Below, one piece after another: positions 7,814 through 16,199 of a stretch of DNA of 64,000 nt; the stretch's first letter is position 1, and every line of letters begins with the position of its first letter. Made by a program: the position numbers and the translations under genes. The notes beneath the pieces are model-generated. The model was not told the DNA's origin and made no database searches. It worked only from the letters and a program-made list of their open reading frames with translations. Origin of the DNA: Actinomyces sp. UMB0138 (lineage in GTDB: Bacteria; Bacillota; Negativicutes; Veillonellales; Veillonellaceae); assembly GCF_002849225.1 (NCBI RefSeq), contig NZ_PKMC01000001.1:1-64000 (forward strand), read 5' to 3'.

Positions 7814-8686
7814 GTGAGTGAAGAAACCGTTCAAGTACCAGGATCGATTTTGTTGGCGGGCACGCCCATCGGCGATGCGAAAGATGCCCCTCCCAGGCTG
7901 GCTTCAGCTCTAGCCCAAGCAGACATTGTCGCGGCCGAGGATACCAGGCGGGCACTAAATCTAGCGTCTCGTCTGAACACCCGCATCAATGGCAACATCA
8001 TCTCCTTCCATGAACATAATGAACGGGATCGGGTCAACAGATTGCTTGAAGCCGCAGCCGATGGGGAACGAGTAGTGGTGGTAAGCGATGCGGGGATGCC
8101 AACCGTATCTGACCCCGGCTACCGTCTGGTGGCAGAAGCCGCCAAAGCTGGAGTGCCGATCTCGGTGCTGCCCGGCCCTTCGGCAGTGCTTACCGCCCTG
8201 GCTATTTCTGGGCTTCCCTCGGATCGTTTCTGCTTCGAAGGGTTCCTGCCGCGCAAGGCTGGCGCTCAAGCGAATCGACTAGGGGATTTGGCCGACGAAG
8301 CTCGCACCATGATTTTCTTCGAGTCCCCCAGGCGGGTGCACGACACCCTGGCAGCAATGGCGAGCGCCTTTGGCGGTGAGCGCGAAGGGGTCATCTGTCG
8401 CGAACTCACCAAGACTCACGAAGAAGTCGTCCGCGGCACCTTGAGTCAGCTGGTCGATTTCACTGAAAAAGACATGCTAGGCGAGATTACCCTGGTGGTT
8501 GCCGGCGCTCCCAAGCGGAAAACGGACACGGCTTCGCTAGCGCGCGAAGTCATGGAATTGGTCGAAGAGGGCGTGAAACTGAAAGCTGCTGCCAAACACG
8601 TCGCGAAAAAGCACGACGTGTCCAAGAATGACCTCTATGAAGCAGCCATTGAGCTAAAGAATCAGGCTAAAAAGAAGAAGAAGTAA
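7814..8686 (+). CDS. rsmI: 16S rRNA (cytidine1402-2'-O)-methyltransferase
   Basis: The 290-residue enzyme is RsmI, a tetrapyrrole-methylase-fold protein that methylates the ribose of C1402 in 16S rRNA using SAM. Family signatures are GTPIGD near residue 16, AEDTRR, SFHEHNE, VSDAGMPTVSDPGYRLV and LPGPSAVLTAL. The C-terminus is lysine-rich, as is usual. The start is GTG. It is divergent from the PMT gene with a 72-nt gap. Its 3' end overlaps the convergent nicotinamidase gene by 20 nt, so the tail codons are shared by both strands. Confidence 0.95.
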   Translation: MSEETVQVPGSILLAGTPIGDAKDAPPRLASALAQADIVAAEDTRRALNLASRLNTRINGNIISFHEHNERDRVNRLLEAAADGERVVVVSDAGMPTVSDPGYRLVAEAAKAGVPISVLPGPSAVLTALAISGLPSDRFCFEGFLPRKAGAQANRLGDLADEARTMIFFESPRRVHDTLAAMASAFGGEREGVICRELTKTHEEVVRGTLSQLVDFTEKDMLGEITLVVAGAPKRKTDTASLAREVMELVEEGVKLKAAAKHVAKKHDVSKNDLYEAAIELKNQAKKKKK

Positions 8687-9236
8687 GTTCCACTCCGGCT
8701 TCTTTTAGTTCCTCGCGAGCCTTCTGGCCAAGTTCGGCGGAGACCGGCTTAGTCAGATCCGTAAACACCGTGGTGCGCAGGCCGGCTTTTACCGCATCTA
8801 ACGCAGTGTCCTTGACGCAGTGGGATTCGGCAAGGCCTACCACATCAACTGCGTCGATGCCGGCCTCCCGCAAAATGTCGCCCAGGAGGCGCCCATCTGC
8901 GTCTTCGCCCTCGAATCCGGAATAGGCCGCAGCGTAAGCGCCCTTCTTGACGGCAGCGTCCGCGTGCAAATCGGCTAACGCGGGATGTAGCTCGGCGTTG
9001 GCCGTTCCAGCTACCCCGTGCGGTGGCCAAGAATCCACAAAATCGGGGTTTTCCGAAAAATGGTCACCTGGTGAGATGTGCCAATCCTGGGTGGTGCAGA
9101 TGAGGGCGTAGTCCTGGCGGTGGGCGCGCACAAAGTCAGCAACGTCTTCGGCTACCTTATTACCGCCGGTGACAGGCAATTCACCGCCTTCGCAAAAAGT
9201 GGGCTGGACGTCTACTACCAAAAGGGCCTTTGGCAT
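8667..9236 (-). CDS. pncA: Nicotinamidase
   Basis: The 189-residue isochorismatase-fold hydrolase would convert nicotinamide to nicotinate for NAD salvage. Catalytic residues appear in the expected places: D9 in VVDVQ, K98 before GAYAAAYSGFEG, and C140 in GLAESHCV. Metal ligands D51 and H53 (TQDWH), H59 and H73 also fit nicotinamidase rather than other isochorismatase-like enzymes. The gene is convergent with rsmI (20-nt overlap) and divergent from metG. An NAD synthase (NadE) is encoded later in the window, the last step of the same salvage route. Confidence 0.92.
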   Translation of the reverse strand: MPKALLVVDVQPTFCEGGELPVTGGNKVAEDVADFVRAHRQDYALICTTQDWHISPGDHFSENPDFVDSWPPHGVAGTANAELHPALADLHADAAVKKGAYAAAYSGFEGEDADGRLLGDILREAGIDAVDVVGLAESHCVKDTALDAVKAGLRTTVFTDLTKPVSAELGQKAREELKEAGVELTSSSF

Positions 9237-9330
9237 TATTACCCCTAAGAACGTTGCGAATAATTGCCGATAGCATACACCAAGAAATGCGCGGTGAAAC
9301 TGATCCGAAAAACCTACTAGTATTGGACGT

Positions 9331-11145
9331 ATGAGTCGAGTACTATCTTCTGTTGCCTGGCCCTACGCTAACGGGCCCCGTCATATTGGACACGTCGCAG
9401 GTTTTGGCGTCCCCTCGGACGTCTTTAGCCGCTACATGCGAATGGCAGGCCACGATGTACTCATGGTTTCCGGTACGGACGAACACGGCACTCCGATTCT
9501 GGTTGCTGCAGATGCCGAGGGCATAAGCGCCAGGGAGCTGGCCGACCGAAACAATCGCCTAATCGTGCAGGATCTTACTGCTTTGGGCTTGTCTTACGAC
9601 CTGTTCACCCGCACCACCACGGGCAACCACTACAAGGTGGTTCAGTCTATGTTCGAAACTGTACGCGACAACGGGTACATGATCGAGCAGTCCATGGGTG
9701 CAGCGATCAGCCCCTCTACAGGGCGTACCCTGCCTGACCGCTACATCGAGGGTACCTGCCCGCTGTGCGGGTACGAGGGCGCTCGCGGCGACCAGTGCGA
9801 TAACTGCGGAAAGCAGCTTGATCCTACCGATCTGATCAAGCCGCGTTCCAAGATCAATGGGGAAACTCCCGAGTTTGTCGAGACAACCCACTACTTCCTG
9901 GATTTGCCCGCGCTGGCGAAGGCGCTGGGCGAGTGGCTAGACGAGCGCGAGGAATCTGATACCTGGCGTCCGAATGTGATTCGTTTTAGCCAGAACTTGC
10001 TCGGAGAGATCAAGCCGCGCGCAATGACTCGCGACATCGACTGGGGTATCCCGGTACCGGGCTGGGAAGACCAGCCGAACAAGCGTTTGTACGTGTGGTT
10101 CGACGCCGTAGTCGGCTACCTGTCGGCTTCCATCGAATGGGCTCGCCGCAATGGTGACCCAGAGGCATGGCGCAAGTGGTGGAACGATCCAGAGGCCCTT
10201 TCCTACTACTTCATGGGTAAGGACAACATTGTCTTCCACTCCCAGATTTGGCCGGCGGAGTTGCTGGGCTACAACGGCAAGGGAGACAAGGGCGGTCAGG
10301 CCGGTGACCTGGGGCAGCTGAATCTGCCAACCGAGGTGGTTTCTTCCGAGTTCCTGACTATGGAAGGGAAGAAGTTTGCTTCCTCCAGGGGCATCGTCAT
10401 TTACGTGCGCGACATGCTAGAGAGGTATCAGGCGGACGCGTTGCGCTACTTCATCTCCGCAGCTGGTCCCGAGACGCACGACGCAGACTTCACCTGGCAG
10501 GAATTCGTCCGCCGCACTAATGGCGAACTGGTGGCCGGGTGGGGCAACTTGGTGAACCGCACCGCTTCCATGATTCACAAGCGCTTCGGGCAGATCCCAC
10601 AGCCGGATGAGCTAAAAGAGATCGACCAGAAACTGCTCGACGCGGTTCAGGAAGGCTTCGATACCGTTGGTAAGCTCATCCGCACCCACAGGCAGAAAGC
10701 CGCGCTTTCTGAGGCGATGCGTCTGGTTGGCGAGGCTAACCGCTACGTGGCAGAAACGCAGCCTTTCAAGCTGAAGGCCGAAGAGGAACTGACGCGACTG
10801 GGCACGATCTTGTGGACTCTGGCGCAGGTTGTCTCTGACCTGAATCTGCTGCTGTCGCCCTTCCTGCCATTTTCTGCCAACGCCGTCGACAAGGTGATGG
10901 GCGGAGAAGGAAATGTGGCTCCGATGCCGCACATTGAAGAGGTCGAAGACCTAGATGTGAAGGCCGAGGACGGTTCTGCACGGGTGTACCCGATCATTAC
11001 TGGTGACTACACGTCGGCCCCGAAGTGGGAACGGCACGCTGTCACTGTGGGCACGCCTATTGCGAAGCCGAAGCCCGTATTCCAGAAGCTTGACGAGGAC
11101 GTAGTCCAGGAAGAGCTGGATCGCTACAGCAGCTTGGGCAAGTAA
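9331..11145 (+). CDS. metG: Methionyl-tRNA synthetase
   Basis: The 604-residue class I synthetase charges tRNA-Met. The HIGH motif is HIGH at residues 18-21 and the KMSKS equivalent reads KFASS at 348-352. A zinc knuckle with C143, C146, C156 and C159 places it in the zinc-containing MetG subgroup. The anticodon-binding helical domain follows from about residue 400. There is no C-terminal EMAP/tRNA-binding domain, which is usual for this length. The gene stands alone with a strong terminator directly after it. tatD, often near metG in other genomes, is 38 kb away here. Confidence 0.97.
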   Translation: MSRVLSSVAWPYANGPRHIGHVAGFGVPSDVFSRYMRMAGHDVLMVSGTDEHGTPILVAADAEGISARELADRNNRLIVQDLTALGLSYDLFTRTTTGNHYKVVQSMFETVRDNGYMIEQSMGAAISPSTGRTLPDRYIEGTCPLCGYEGARGDQCDNCGKQLDPTDLIKPRSKINGETPEFVETTHYFLDLPALAKALGEWLDEREESDTWRPNVIRFSQNLLGEIKPRAMTRDIDWGIPVPGWEDQPNKRLYVWFDAVVGYLSASIEWARRNGDPEAWRKWWNDPEALSYYFMGKDNIVFHSQIWPAELLGYNGKGDKGGQAGDLGQLNLPTEVVSSEFLTMEGKKFASSRGIVIYVRDMLERYQADALRYFISAAGPETHDADFTWQEFVRRTNGELVAGWGNLVNRTASMIHKRFGQIPQPDELKEIDQKLLDAVQEGFDTVGKLIRTHRQKAALSEAMRLVGEANRYVAETQPFKLKAEEELTRLGTILWTLAQVVSDLNLLLSPFLPFSANAVDKVMGGEGNVAPMPHIEEVEDLDVKAEDGSARVYPIITGDYTSAPKWERHAVTVGTPIAKPKPVFQKLDEDVVQEELDRYSSLGK

Positions 11146-11158
11146 TAATCGAATAATA

Positions 11159-11196
11159 ATAAGGGGGCCGGCGGAGAAATCCGCCGGCCCCCTTAT
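11159..11196 (+). terminator. Terminator of metG
   Basis: A 17-bp G+C-rich stem (AAGGGGGCCGGCGGA at 11161-11175 and its complement at 11180-11194, plus two A-T pairs) is closed by a GAAA tetraloop. It begins 14 nt after the metG stop. The T tract is short. Confidence 0.85.
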
Positions 11197-11245
11197 ACCC
11201 TCTGTTCTTCTGCGTGGGTGCCTCTGGTGAGGCAAGAAGAACTGG

Positions 11246-11278
11246 TAGTGCCCCGGCCCTATTGAGACCGGGGCACTA
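11246..11278 (-). terminator. Terminator of the second secreted-protein cassette
   Basis: Arms TAGTGCCCCGG (11246-11256) and CCGGGGCACTA (11268-11278) form an 11-bp stem with an 11-nt loop. It lies 14 nt past the stop of the minus-strand gene ending at 11292. A pyrimidine-rich run (CAGTTCTTCTTGCC) follows on the minus strand. Confidence 0.75.
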
Positions 11279-11291
11279 GCTTATCTATGAC

Positions 11292-11861
11292 TTAGAAGAT
11301 GCCATTGGAGGCTCCACCAGTGTCAAGAGTGGTGTGCGAACGAGAATCAATGTTCTGGTCGTTTTCCTTGGACTTGTCACCGTCCAGGCGGGAAACCTGG
11401 GTGATGGTGATGTAGTTCTTCAGGCGGCCTTCCTTGGTGTCGCCGTCACCGAAGGACAACCAGCCGACGAGCTGGTCTTCGCCGACGTTGACCGGGTTGG
11501 ACAGGGTCAGCTCGAAGGAGCGAGTCGAGGTCTTGGTGTTGAAGCCAAGGTCGCGAATGTAGGCGCCCTTGAGGTTGCCGGTGGTGATCAAACGATCAAC
11601 GCCGCGCGGGCCCTGAGCGGTCTTGACATCGATGCGGAAACGAATGGCCGGGAACTCGCCGTAGTAGCGCTGCGAGCCAACGTTCTTGATGTGGATGCCA
11701 ACCGAGCCAGCAAAGCCAGCGGCCTTCATGCCGGAAACGGTCATGGAAGCGGTCAGATCCTTTTCGTGGGTGACGGCAGCGTTAGCCGAAGAGATGCCGA
11801 ACCCGGCAATGCCAGTGGCAAGTGCGAAGGTTGCTGCAGCAGCACGAGTAAAACGCTTCAT
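11292..11861 (-). CDS. Small secreted protein of unknown function, cassette copy 2, partner B
   Basis: The 189-residue protein has a Sec signal peptide (MKRF..., hydrophobic core, cut likely after ANA near residue 28). I do not recognise the family. The mature part has no cysteine and alternates polar and non-polar residues in the manner of a beta-sandwich (VGIHIKNVGSQRYYG, IRFRIDVKTAQG, SFELTLSNPV). It ends in SHTTLDTGGASNGIF. It is nearly the same as the 192-residue product of the gene at 12952, while the signal peptides differ more. It follows the larger partner A gene by 27 nt, so the two are co-transcribed. No sortase motif, lipobox or second membrane segment is visible, so it is likely released or held by its partner. 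Confidence 0.85.
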   Translation of the reverse strand: MKRFTRAAAATFALATGIAGFGISSANAAVTHEKDLTASMTVSGMKAAGFAGSVGIHIKNVGSQRYYGEFPAIRFRIDVKTAQGPRGVDRLITTGNLKGAYIRDLGFNTKTSTRSFELTLSNPVNVGEDQLVGWLSFGDGDTKEGRLKNYITITQVSRLDGDKSKENDQNIDSRSHTTLDTGGASNGIF

Positions 11862-11888
11862 TTTGTTACTTCCTTCTACTTTCTAGGC

Positions 11889-12581
11889 TCAGTAAGAGTC
11901 TGCCGGGTTGTTGTACAGCTTCATCTGGACTTCGTTCTTGATCGGAACGAAGGCGCGCCATGCGGTCGGGGTGGACCAGGTGCCGTTCGGCTTGCAGTAC
12001 TGCTGGGTGCCGGTCATCGAGATGGAACGGAAGCCGTAGGTGGCCTCGCCGGTGTAGCCTGCAGGAACGTCGTAGGGGCCAATGTCCTGGCCGGTCTGCC
12101 AAGACAGGGAGTAGGAGGCCGAGCCGCCGATTTCCTTGGCTAGGGTGTAGGCGATGCCAGCATTGGCGTTGCCGTCCTTGCCGACCTTGCCGGAGCCGCC
12201 CAGGTTGACGCTCAGGGTTTCGCTCTGCGAACCGTTGACCGAGATAGAGATGGACTGGGACTTGGACAGCGACTGCTTTAGCGGAATAGTGCTCTTCGAC
12301 TTGTTAGTGGTCGAGATGGTGCCTACCGGCAGGAAGTTGTCGGTCACCTTGTAGACCACGGTGCGGTGATCTTCCCAGGCGTTGCAGATCGGGCGAGGAT
12401 TCAGGATGTTCGCCTTGATGTGATCGCTGCCGTGCGAAGTGTGCACGATGGGCAGGTTCGCGTTGGTCTTCGGAGTCTCTGGGTAAGTATTGGTAATAGT
12501 GTCCGCCATTGCGGGAGCTGCGACTACCGAGAGCAGTAGTGCGCTGCCACCGAGGGCGCCAGCTACGCGGGTGAGCTTCAT
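11889..12581 (-). CDS. Secreted beta-rich protein, aerolysin-like pattern, cassette copy 2, partner A
   Basis: The start was set at ATG 12581 (MKLTRVAGALGG), which has AAAGGA upstream and matches the paralogue. The upstream in-frame ATG lacks both. The 230-residue product has a Sec signal peptide cut near AMA. The mature part holds two cysteines (PICNAW, QQYCKP) that could form a disulphide. A long Ser/Thr-alternating run (SLSKSQSISISVNGSQSETLSVNL) is followed by a Gly/Asn-rich turn and a VPAGYTGEATYGF segment. That order resembles the insertion hairpin and VPP strand of aerolysin/ETX-MTX2 beta-pore-forming proteins; this is an inference from pattern only. It is about 95 % identical at DNA level to copy 1 in its 3' part. 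Function is not known. Confidence 0.85.
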   Translation of the reverse strand: MKLTRVAGALGGSALLLSVVAAPAMADTITNTYPETPKTNANLPIVHTSHGSDHIKANILNPRPICNAWEDHRTVVYKVTDNFLPVGTISTTNKSKSTIPLKQSLSKSQSISISVNGSQSETLSVNLGGSGKVGKDGNANAGIAYTLAKEIGGSASYSLSWQTGQDIGPYDVPAGYTGEATYGFRSISMTGTQQYCKPNGTWSTPTAWRAFVPIKNEVQMKLYNNPADSY

Positions 12582-12839
12582 AATCATTCCTTTGAAACTG
12601 GTTAGATGGGCTGAGCGGTTGCTCTGTTTCAAAGGTTAGGGCTTAAAAGCCAAGGTCGCTAGCGGTTTTAGATTAGAAATTCTTAAGGTAACTTACGTTT
12701 TGATGCCGAATTAATCTTCGCTAGCTCGAATCCGCTGAATATAGGCTTACCGGGTGGGAAGTATTAAAAATAAGATTAATGAAATGTAATCGAAGTGGCG
12801 GAAAGTACATTGAGCCAGGGCGTGGCAACTTTGCGGGGA

Positions 12840-12878
12840 GTGAACGTACACTCCAGAGGCGGGAGGGTGAACGTACAC
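12840..12878. repeat. Two 12-bp direct repeats upstream of cassette copy 2
   Basis: GTGAACGTACAC occurs at 12840-12851 and again at 12867-12878, 27 bp apart. Each unit is itself a near-perfect palindrome (GTG-A/T-ACGT-A/T-CAC). They lie about 260 bp upstream of the A2 start and 43 bp or more downstream of the B1 terminator in the minus direction. A dimeric regulator site is the simplest reading. I do not see the same repeat upstream of copy 1. Confidence 0.6.
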
Positions 12879-12890
12879 AAACTTGCGGGT

Positions 12891-12924
12891 TAAAAAGTTG
12901 TGGGGCGCATGCGCGCCCCACAAC
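12891..12924 (-). terminator. Rho-independent terminator of cassette copy 1
   Basis: Arms GTTGTGGGGCGC (12897-12908) and GCGCCCCACAAC (12913-12924) make a 12-bp stem with a 4-nt loop. On the minus strand it is followed by TTTTT, the classic intrinsic layout. It lies 28 nt beyond the stop of B1. Confidence 0.9.
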
Positions 12925-12951
12925 CCTTTCATCTACACCAGGTCAGAAAGA

Positions 12952-13530
12952 CTAGAAGATTCCGGCGGACTTTCCACCAGTGTCAAGGGTGGTGTGCGAA
13001 CGCGAATCAACGTTCTGGTCATTCCCCTTGGAGTTGTCCCCGTCTAGGCGGGACACCTGGGTAACGGTGATGTAGTTCTTCAGGCGTCCTTCCTGGGTGT
13101 CGCCGTCACCGAAGGAGAACCAGCCGATTAGCTGGTCTTCGCCGACGTTGACCGGGTTGGACAGGGTGATCTCGAAAGTGCGAGTCGAGGTCTTGGCGTC
13201 GAAGCCAAGGTCGCGAGTGTAAGCGCCCTCGAGATTGCCGGTGGTGATCAGACGATCAACGCCGCGCGGGCCCTGAGCAGTCTTCACCTTGACGTGGAAA
13301 CGGATGGCCGGGAACTCGCCGTAGTAGCGCTGCGAGCCAACGTTCTTCACGTGGACGGCTACCGAGCCGGCGAAGCCCGGGGACTTCATGCCGGAAACGG
13401 TGTAGCTGGGGGCGAGGTCTAGCTCGGCCTTAGGAGAGTCGGCTGCTAGAGCCGAACCACCAAAGGCAGCGATGCCGGTGGAAAATGCAAAGGCAGCAGC
13501 GGCTGCACGAGTGATGTGCTTCTTTAGCAT
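12952..13530 (-). CDS. Small secreted protein of unknown function, cassette copy 1, partner B
   Basis: The 192-residue paralogue of the product at 11292 has a Sec signal peptide (MLKKHITRAAAAAFAF..., cut near ALA at about residue 29). The mature regions share nearly every residue from GFAGSV to the end (SHTTLDTGGKSAGIF). The N-terminal 40 residues are diverged. No cysteines and no anchoring motif are visible. It follows partner A1 by 14 nt and is closed by an intrinsic terminator. Retention of both copies with an intact reading frame suggests both are in use. I cannot assign a family or function. Confidence 0.85.
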   Translation of the reverse strand: MLKKHITRAAAAAFAFSTGIAAFGGSALAADSPKAELDLAPSYTVSGMKSPGFAGSVAVHVKNVGSQRYYGEFPAIRFHVKVKTAQGPRGVDRLITTGNLEGAYTRDLGFDAKTSTRTFEITLSNPVNVGEDQLIGWFSFGDGDTQEGRLKNYITVTQVSRLDGDNSKGNDQNVDSRSHTTLDTGGKSAGIF

Positions 13531-13544
13531 TAGTTATCTCCGTA

Positions 13545-14240
13545 TCAGTAGGAATCGGCCGGGTTGTCGTACAGCTTCATCTGGACTTCGTTCTTGATCG
13601 GAACGAAGGCGCGCCATGCGGTCGGGGTAGACCAGGTGCCGTTCGGCTTGCAGTACTGCTGGGTGCCGGTCATCGCGATGGTGCGGAAGCCGTAGGTGGC
13701 CTCGCCGGTGTGTCCTGCGGGTACGTCGTAGGGGCCAATTTCCTGGCCGGTTTCCCAAGTGAGGGAGTAGGAGGCTTCTCCGCCGATCTTCTTGGCTAGG
13801 GTGTAGGCGATGCCAGCTTCGGCGTTGCCATCCTTGCCGACCTTGCCGGAGCCGCCCAGGTTGACGCTCAGGGTTTCGCTCTGCGAACCGTTGACCGAAA
13901 TGGAGATGGTCTGCGACTTGGACAGCGACTGCGATAGCGGGATGGTGTTCTTCGACTTGTTAGTGGTCGAAATGGTTCCCACCGGGGCGAAGTTGTCGGT
14001 CACCTTGTAAACCACGGTGCGGTGATCTTCCCAGGCGTTGCAGATCGGGCGAGGATTCAGAATGTTCGCCTTGATGTGATCGCTGCCGTGCGAAGTGTGA
14101 ATGATCGGGAGATTGGCGTTGTTGGCCGGAGTCTCTGGGTAGGTGTCGGTATCGGTAGCCGCTAGCGCCGGGGCTGCTGCCATCGTGGCGAGCAGTGCGC
14201 CGCTACCGAAAGTAGCTGCAATCTTGCTAGTCAACTTCAT
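13545..14240 (-). CDS. Secreted beta-rich protein, aerolysin-like pattern, cassette copy 1, partner A
   Basis: The 231-residue paralogue of the product at 11889 starts MKLTSKIAATFGSG, with GAGG before ATG. The signal peptide is likely cut after ALA near residue 27. The mature protein keeps both cysteines (PICNAW, QQYCKP), the Ser-alternating run SLSKSQTISISVNGSQSETLSVNL, the Gly-rich turn and the VPAGHTGEATYGF segment. From IKANILNPRP onward the two copies are almost identical. It is the first gene of copy 1. The 226-nt region upstream (14241-14466) must hold its promoter. Fold and function are open; beta-pore-former, adhesin or inhibitor are all possible. Confidence 0.85.
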   Translation of the reverse strand: MKLTSKIAATFGSGALLATMAAAPALAATDTDTYPETPANNANLPIIHTSHGSDHIKANILNPRPICNAWEDHRTVVYKVTDNFAPVGTISTTNKSKNTIPLSQSLSKSQTISISVNGSQSETLSVNLGGSGKVGKDGNAEAGIAYTLAKKIGGEASYSLTWETGQEIGPYDVPAGHTGEATYGFRTIAMTGTQQYCKPNGTWSTPTAWRAFVPIKNEVQMKLYDNPADSY

Positions 14241-14466
14241 GAGCGGTCCTCATTTCTTGTGTCACTCAGAGCCGGTTAGCTCCTAAATCCGACCATAGGG
14301 AAAGGAGTGGCTCTTGGCTAGTCAAAATCGCTTCGAAGAAACTCACGCAACCGCCTTTTACCTCGTCTTTTAATGTTCGCAAAGGCGGCCCCACCGGCAT
14401 TGAAGAGGGCGATCGAAGTAGGCAGATTAGCGTTTCCCTAGAAATTTCGAATCTGGACTTTAATGT

Positions 14467-14850
14467 TTATTTGTGTTTAGACTTAAAATTTTCCGCCTTG
14501 TCGTTTTTGCGTAGCAGCGTCGCTAGAGCTGAGAGTACTAGCCCTAGGCCCACCGTTGTTAGTAGGAATATCCACACGGAAGTGGCGCTCAGGTGAACGC
14601 CGGCGCCTATCAGGATCGCCAATACTGCCGCGGAAAGCGCCAATACGTACCAAGCGATTGCTGCGCCGGAAACTTTGGGCACCAGCTGTACTGGGGGAAT
14701 CCGGGGAATCGCCGTCTGCGGCGCTGGTGCAGGTTGACGCGGCAGCGGTGCCGTTGGGGGCACTTCTTCCGAGGGCGTGGGCCCACCTAGCTGGCGCCAG
14801 TCAGTCTGGGGAAGTTCCTGGGTTGGCTCGTTGGGGATCGGGGTGCTCAT
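14467..14850 (-). CDS. Proline-rich two-span membrane protein
   Basis: The 127-residue protein has a Pro/Thr/Gln-rich N-terminal half of about 60 residues, then two membrane segments (AIAWYVLALSAAVLAILIGAG and VWIFLLTTVGLGLVLSALA), and a short basic tail. Its ATG overlaps the stop of the PspC-domain gene by 4 nt (ATGA), so the two are translated together. I do not recognise a named family. Position suggests an accessory of the PspC protein and of the divergent PspC-type two-component system. The stop is followed by the promoter region of the secreted-protein cassette. Confidence 0.8.
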   Translation of the reverse strand: MSTPIPNEPTQELPQTDWRQLGGPTPSEEVPPTAPLPRQPAPAPQTAIPRIPPVQLVPKVSGAAIAWYVLALSAAVLAILIGAGVHLSATSVWIFLLTTVGLGLVLSALATLLRKNDKAENFKSKHK

Positions 14851-16085
14851 TTGATTTTCCCTTCTACTATGGTGAGGCGACCGCCTTTGACTCTAAGGTC
14901 GTAGGTGTTTGTGGCCCGTTCTTCTGCACTCCCACGTTGCAGTAGGAAGGTTTTTGTCTGTTGCGGTTGGAAAGAGCGAATTTCGTACTTTCCCGGTGCT
15001 AATTGCAGATTGGAATCCGCAAGAGCGGAACTGATTAGGGGTAGTCGCGTGGTATCAAATGACAGTGAGACAGTGGGCTTTGGCATAGTTGACTCCCACG
15101 AGGAAGGCAACGCGGTGTAAATTGAGCGTCCCTGATCGACTGTGATTCGTACTGTGCCCTTCCAATTTAGCGGCAGTAAGACGGTCGCGTCGGAGGCATA
15201 GGAGTGAGACTGGATCTTCCCCTTTTCCTCATAATTTAGGTCGGTGACCGTTTCGGCCCGCAACTGGAAAGCTGTGTCAGTCAGCATCTTGGTGGCATCT
15301 TGCACGGGAGTGTCTGCCAGCGGTTTTGGCGCCGCCCACACTCCGATGATCATGGGGGAGCCAAATATTAGTGCCAGGGTGGCGACTGCTCCTGGGAGGC
15401 CACTTTTCCTTCCGAAGATATTTGCCACCAACGCAACCGCTGCCGCAATGGCCATAGCAATGCCGAAAGCTGCCAGGAGCTTAGAGGCGGTAAGTGGAGC
15501 CGTGAAGGCGACGTAGAGCGCTGCGGCAAACAGGGCAACAGCTACCGAGAGGAGCTGTACTACGGCATTGAGAGCTGGTTTTTTCTTCCTGGGAGGTAGA
15601 GGTTTGCTGGGCACCTGCGCCATTTGGGAGGCAGGTGTTGGCGAGGCGGGGGCCGGCGTGCTGTTCTGCTTTGGCACCTGGGTCTGCTTGGGAGTTTGGG
15701 TGGCTTTATATATGAGTAGCGCCAGCAGGGCAGCGCCGAGGAGCGCTCCCCACGCACTTGCTACTGAATAGTTGGTATCTACCCCAGCCATAATTGCCAG
15801 CACGATGAACAGTATTGCCCCGAAGAAGCCGGCCGAGGGCGAGGAAAAGCGGTCCAGGTGGGAAGTGTAAGTCTCGTCTGGAATCAGTAGCCACGCGAAA
15901 CCGTAGGCGGCCAGGGTACCTGGAAGGAAGAGGATCGCAAAGACAACGGTGAGCACGCGAACTAGGTTGATGTCGTATCCGGTGACAGTCGTGACTGCCT
16001 GGCACACTCCTCCTAGGGTTCCCGAGGAACGAATCCAGCCTGCCTCGGCTAATTTGGTGGACAGCTTTTTCTTTTCAGTAGCCAT
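14847..16085 (-). CDS. PspC-domain membrane protein
   Basis: The 412-residue protein opens with a PspC domain (residues about 12-72, GTLGGVCQAVTTVTGYDINLVRVLTVVFAILFLPGTLAAYGFAWLLIP). Further membrane spans and a proline-rich cytoplasmic linker (PKQTQVPKQNSTPAPASP) follow. The C-terminal 150 residues look extracytoplasmic and beta-rich. It is divergent from a histidine kinase that carries its own PspC domain, with a 114-nt shared upstream region. Such PspC/kinase/regulator sets are known in actinobacteria as envelope-stress modules. The role here, sensing or protecting the membrane, is inferred. It overlaps the next small gene by 4 nt. Confidence 0.85.
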   Translation of the reverse strand: MATEKKKLSTKLAEAGWIRSSGTLGGVCQAVTTVTGYDINLVRVLTVVFAILFLPGTLAAYGFAWLLIPDETYTSHLDRFSSPSAGFFGAILFIVLAIMAGVDTNYSVASAWGALLGAALLALLIYKATQTPKQTQVPKQNSTPAPASPTPASQMAQVPSKPLPPRKKKPALNAVVQLLSVAVALFAAALYVAFTAPLTASKLLAAFGIAMAIAAAVALVANIFGRKSGLPGAVATLALIFGSPMIIGVWAAPKPLADTPVQDATKMLTDTAFQLRAETVTDLNYEEKGKIQSHSYASDATVLLPLNWKGTVRITVDQGRSIYTALPSSWESTMPKPTVSLSFDTTRLPLISSALADSNLQLAPGKYEIRSFQPQQTKTFLLQRGSAEERATNTYDLRVKGGRLTIVEGKIK

Positions 16086-16199
16086 GAATAAATCACATCA
16101 CTGCGGTGGGGCAAATACTATTAGGGGTTCCCCTGATTTGGCCCTGATATTTCCGCTAATTTCTGTAAAAGCTGAAGAGGGCGTGCAATCATCTAAGCC

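Larger units (their letters stand above)
12582..12951 (-). promoter_or_regulatory. Non-coding region between the two cassette copies
   Basis: This 370-nt stretch has no credible gene and is more A+T-rich than its surroundings. It holds the terminator of copy 1 (12891-12924), two 12-bp direct repeats (12840-12851 and 12867-12878) and presumably the promoter of copy 2. I could not settle on one -35/-10 pair; several TATATT- and TAATCT-like hexamers lie between 12660 and 12790. Confidence 0.6.
11292..14240 (-). repeat. Tandem duplication of a two-gene secreted-protein cassette
   Basis: Two copies of the A-B gene pair lie head to tail: A1 (13545-14240), B1 (12952-13530), then A2 (11889-12581), B2 (11292-11861). 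The copy-to-copy offset is about 1.66 kb. In the 180 bases coding the C-terminus of A, I count nine differences between copies. The intergenic regions, promoters and signal peptides are clearly less alike. Each copy ends in its own terminator. Confidence 0.9.

Noticed and set aside
7742-7834. Upstream extension of the PMT gene
   Set aside because: It would overlap the start of rsmI and adds a non-family N-terminus; GTG 7741 fits better.
11334-12143. Long plus-strand frame of 269 residues
   Set aside because: It is the antisense of the secreted-protein genes, which have signal peptides, ribosome sites and a conserved paralogous pair.
16123-16134. AGGGGTTCCCCT inverted repeat between divergent PspC genes
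   Set aside because: It is short, with a 2-nt loop and no repeat or clear promoter contact, so it is too weak to report as an operator.
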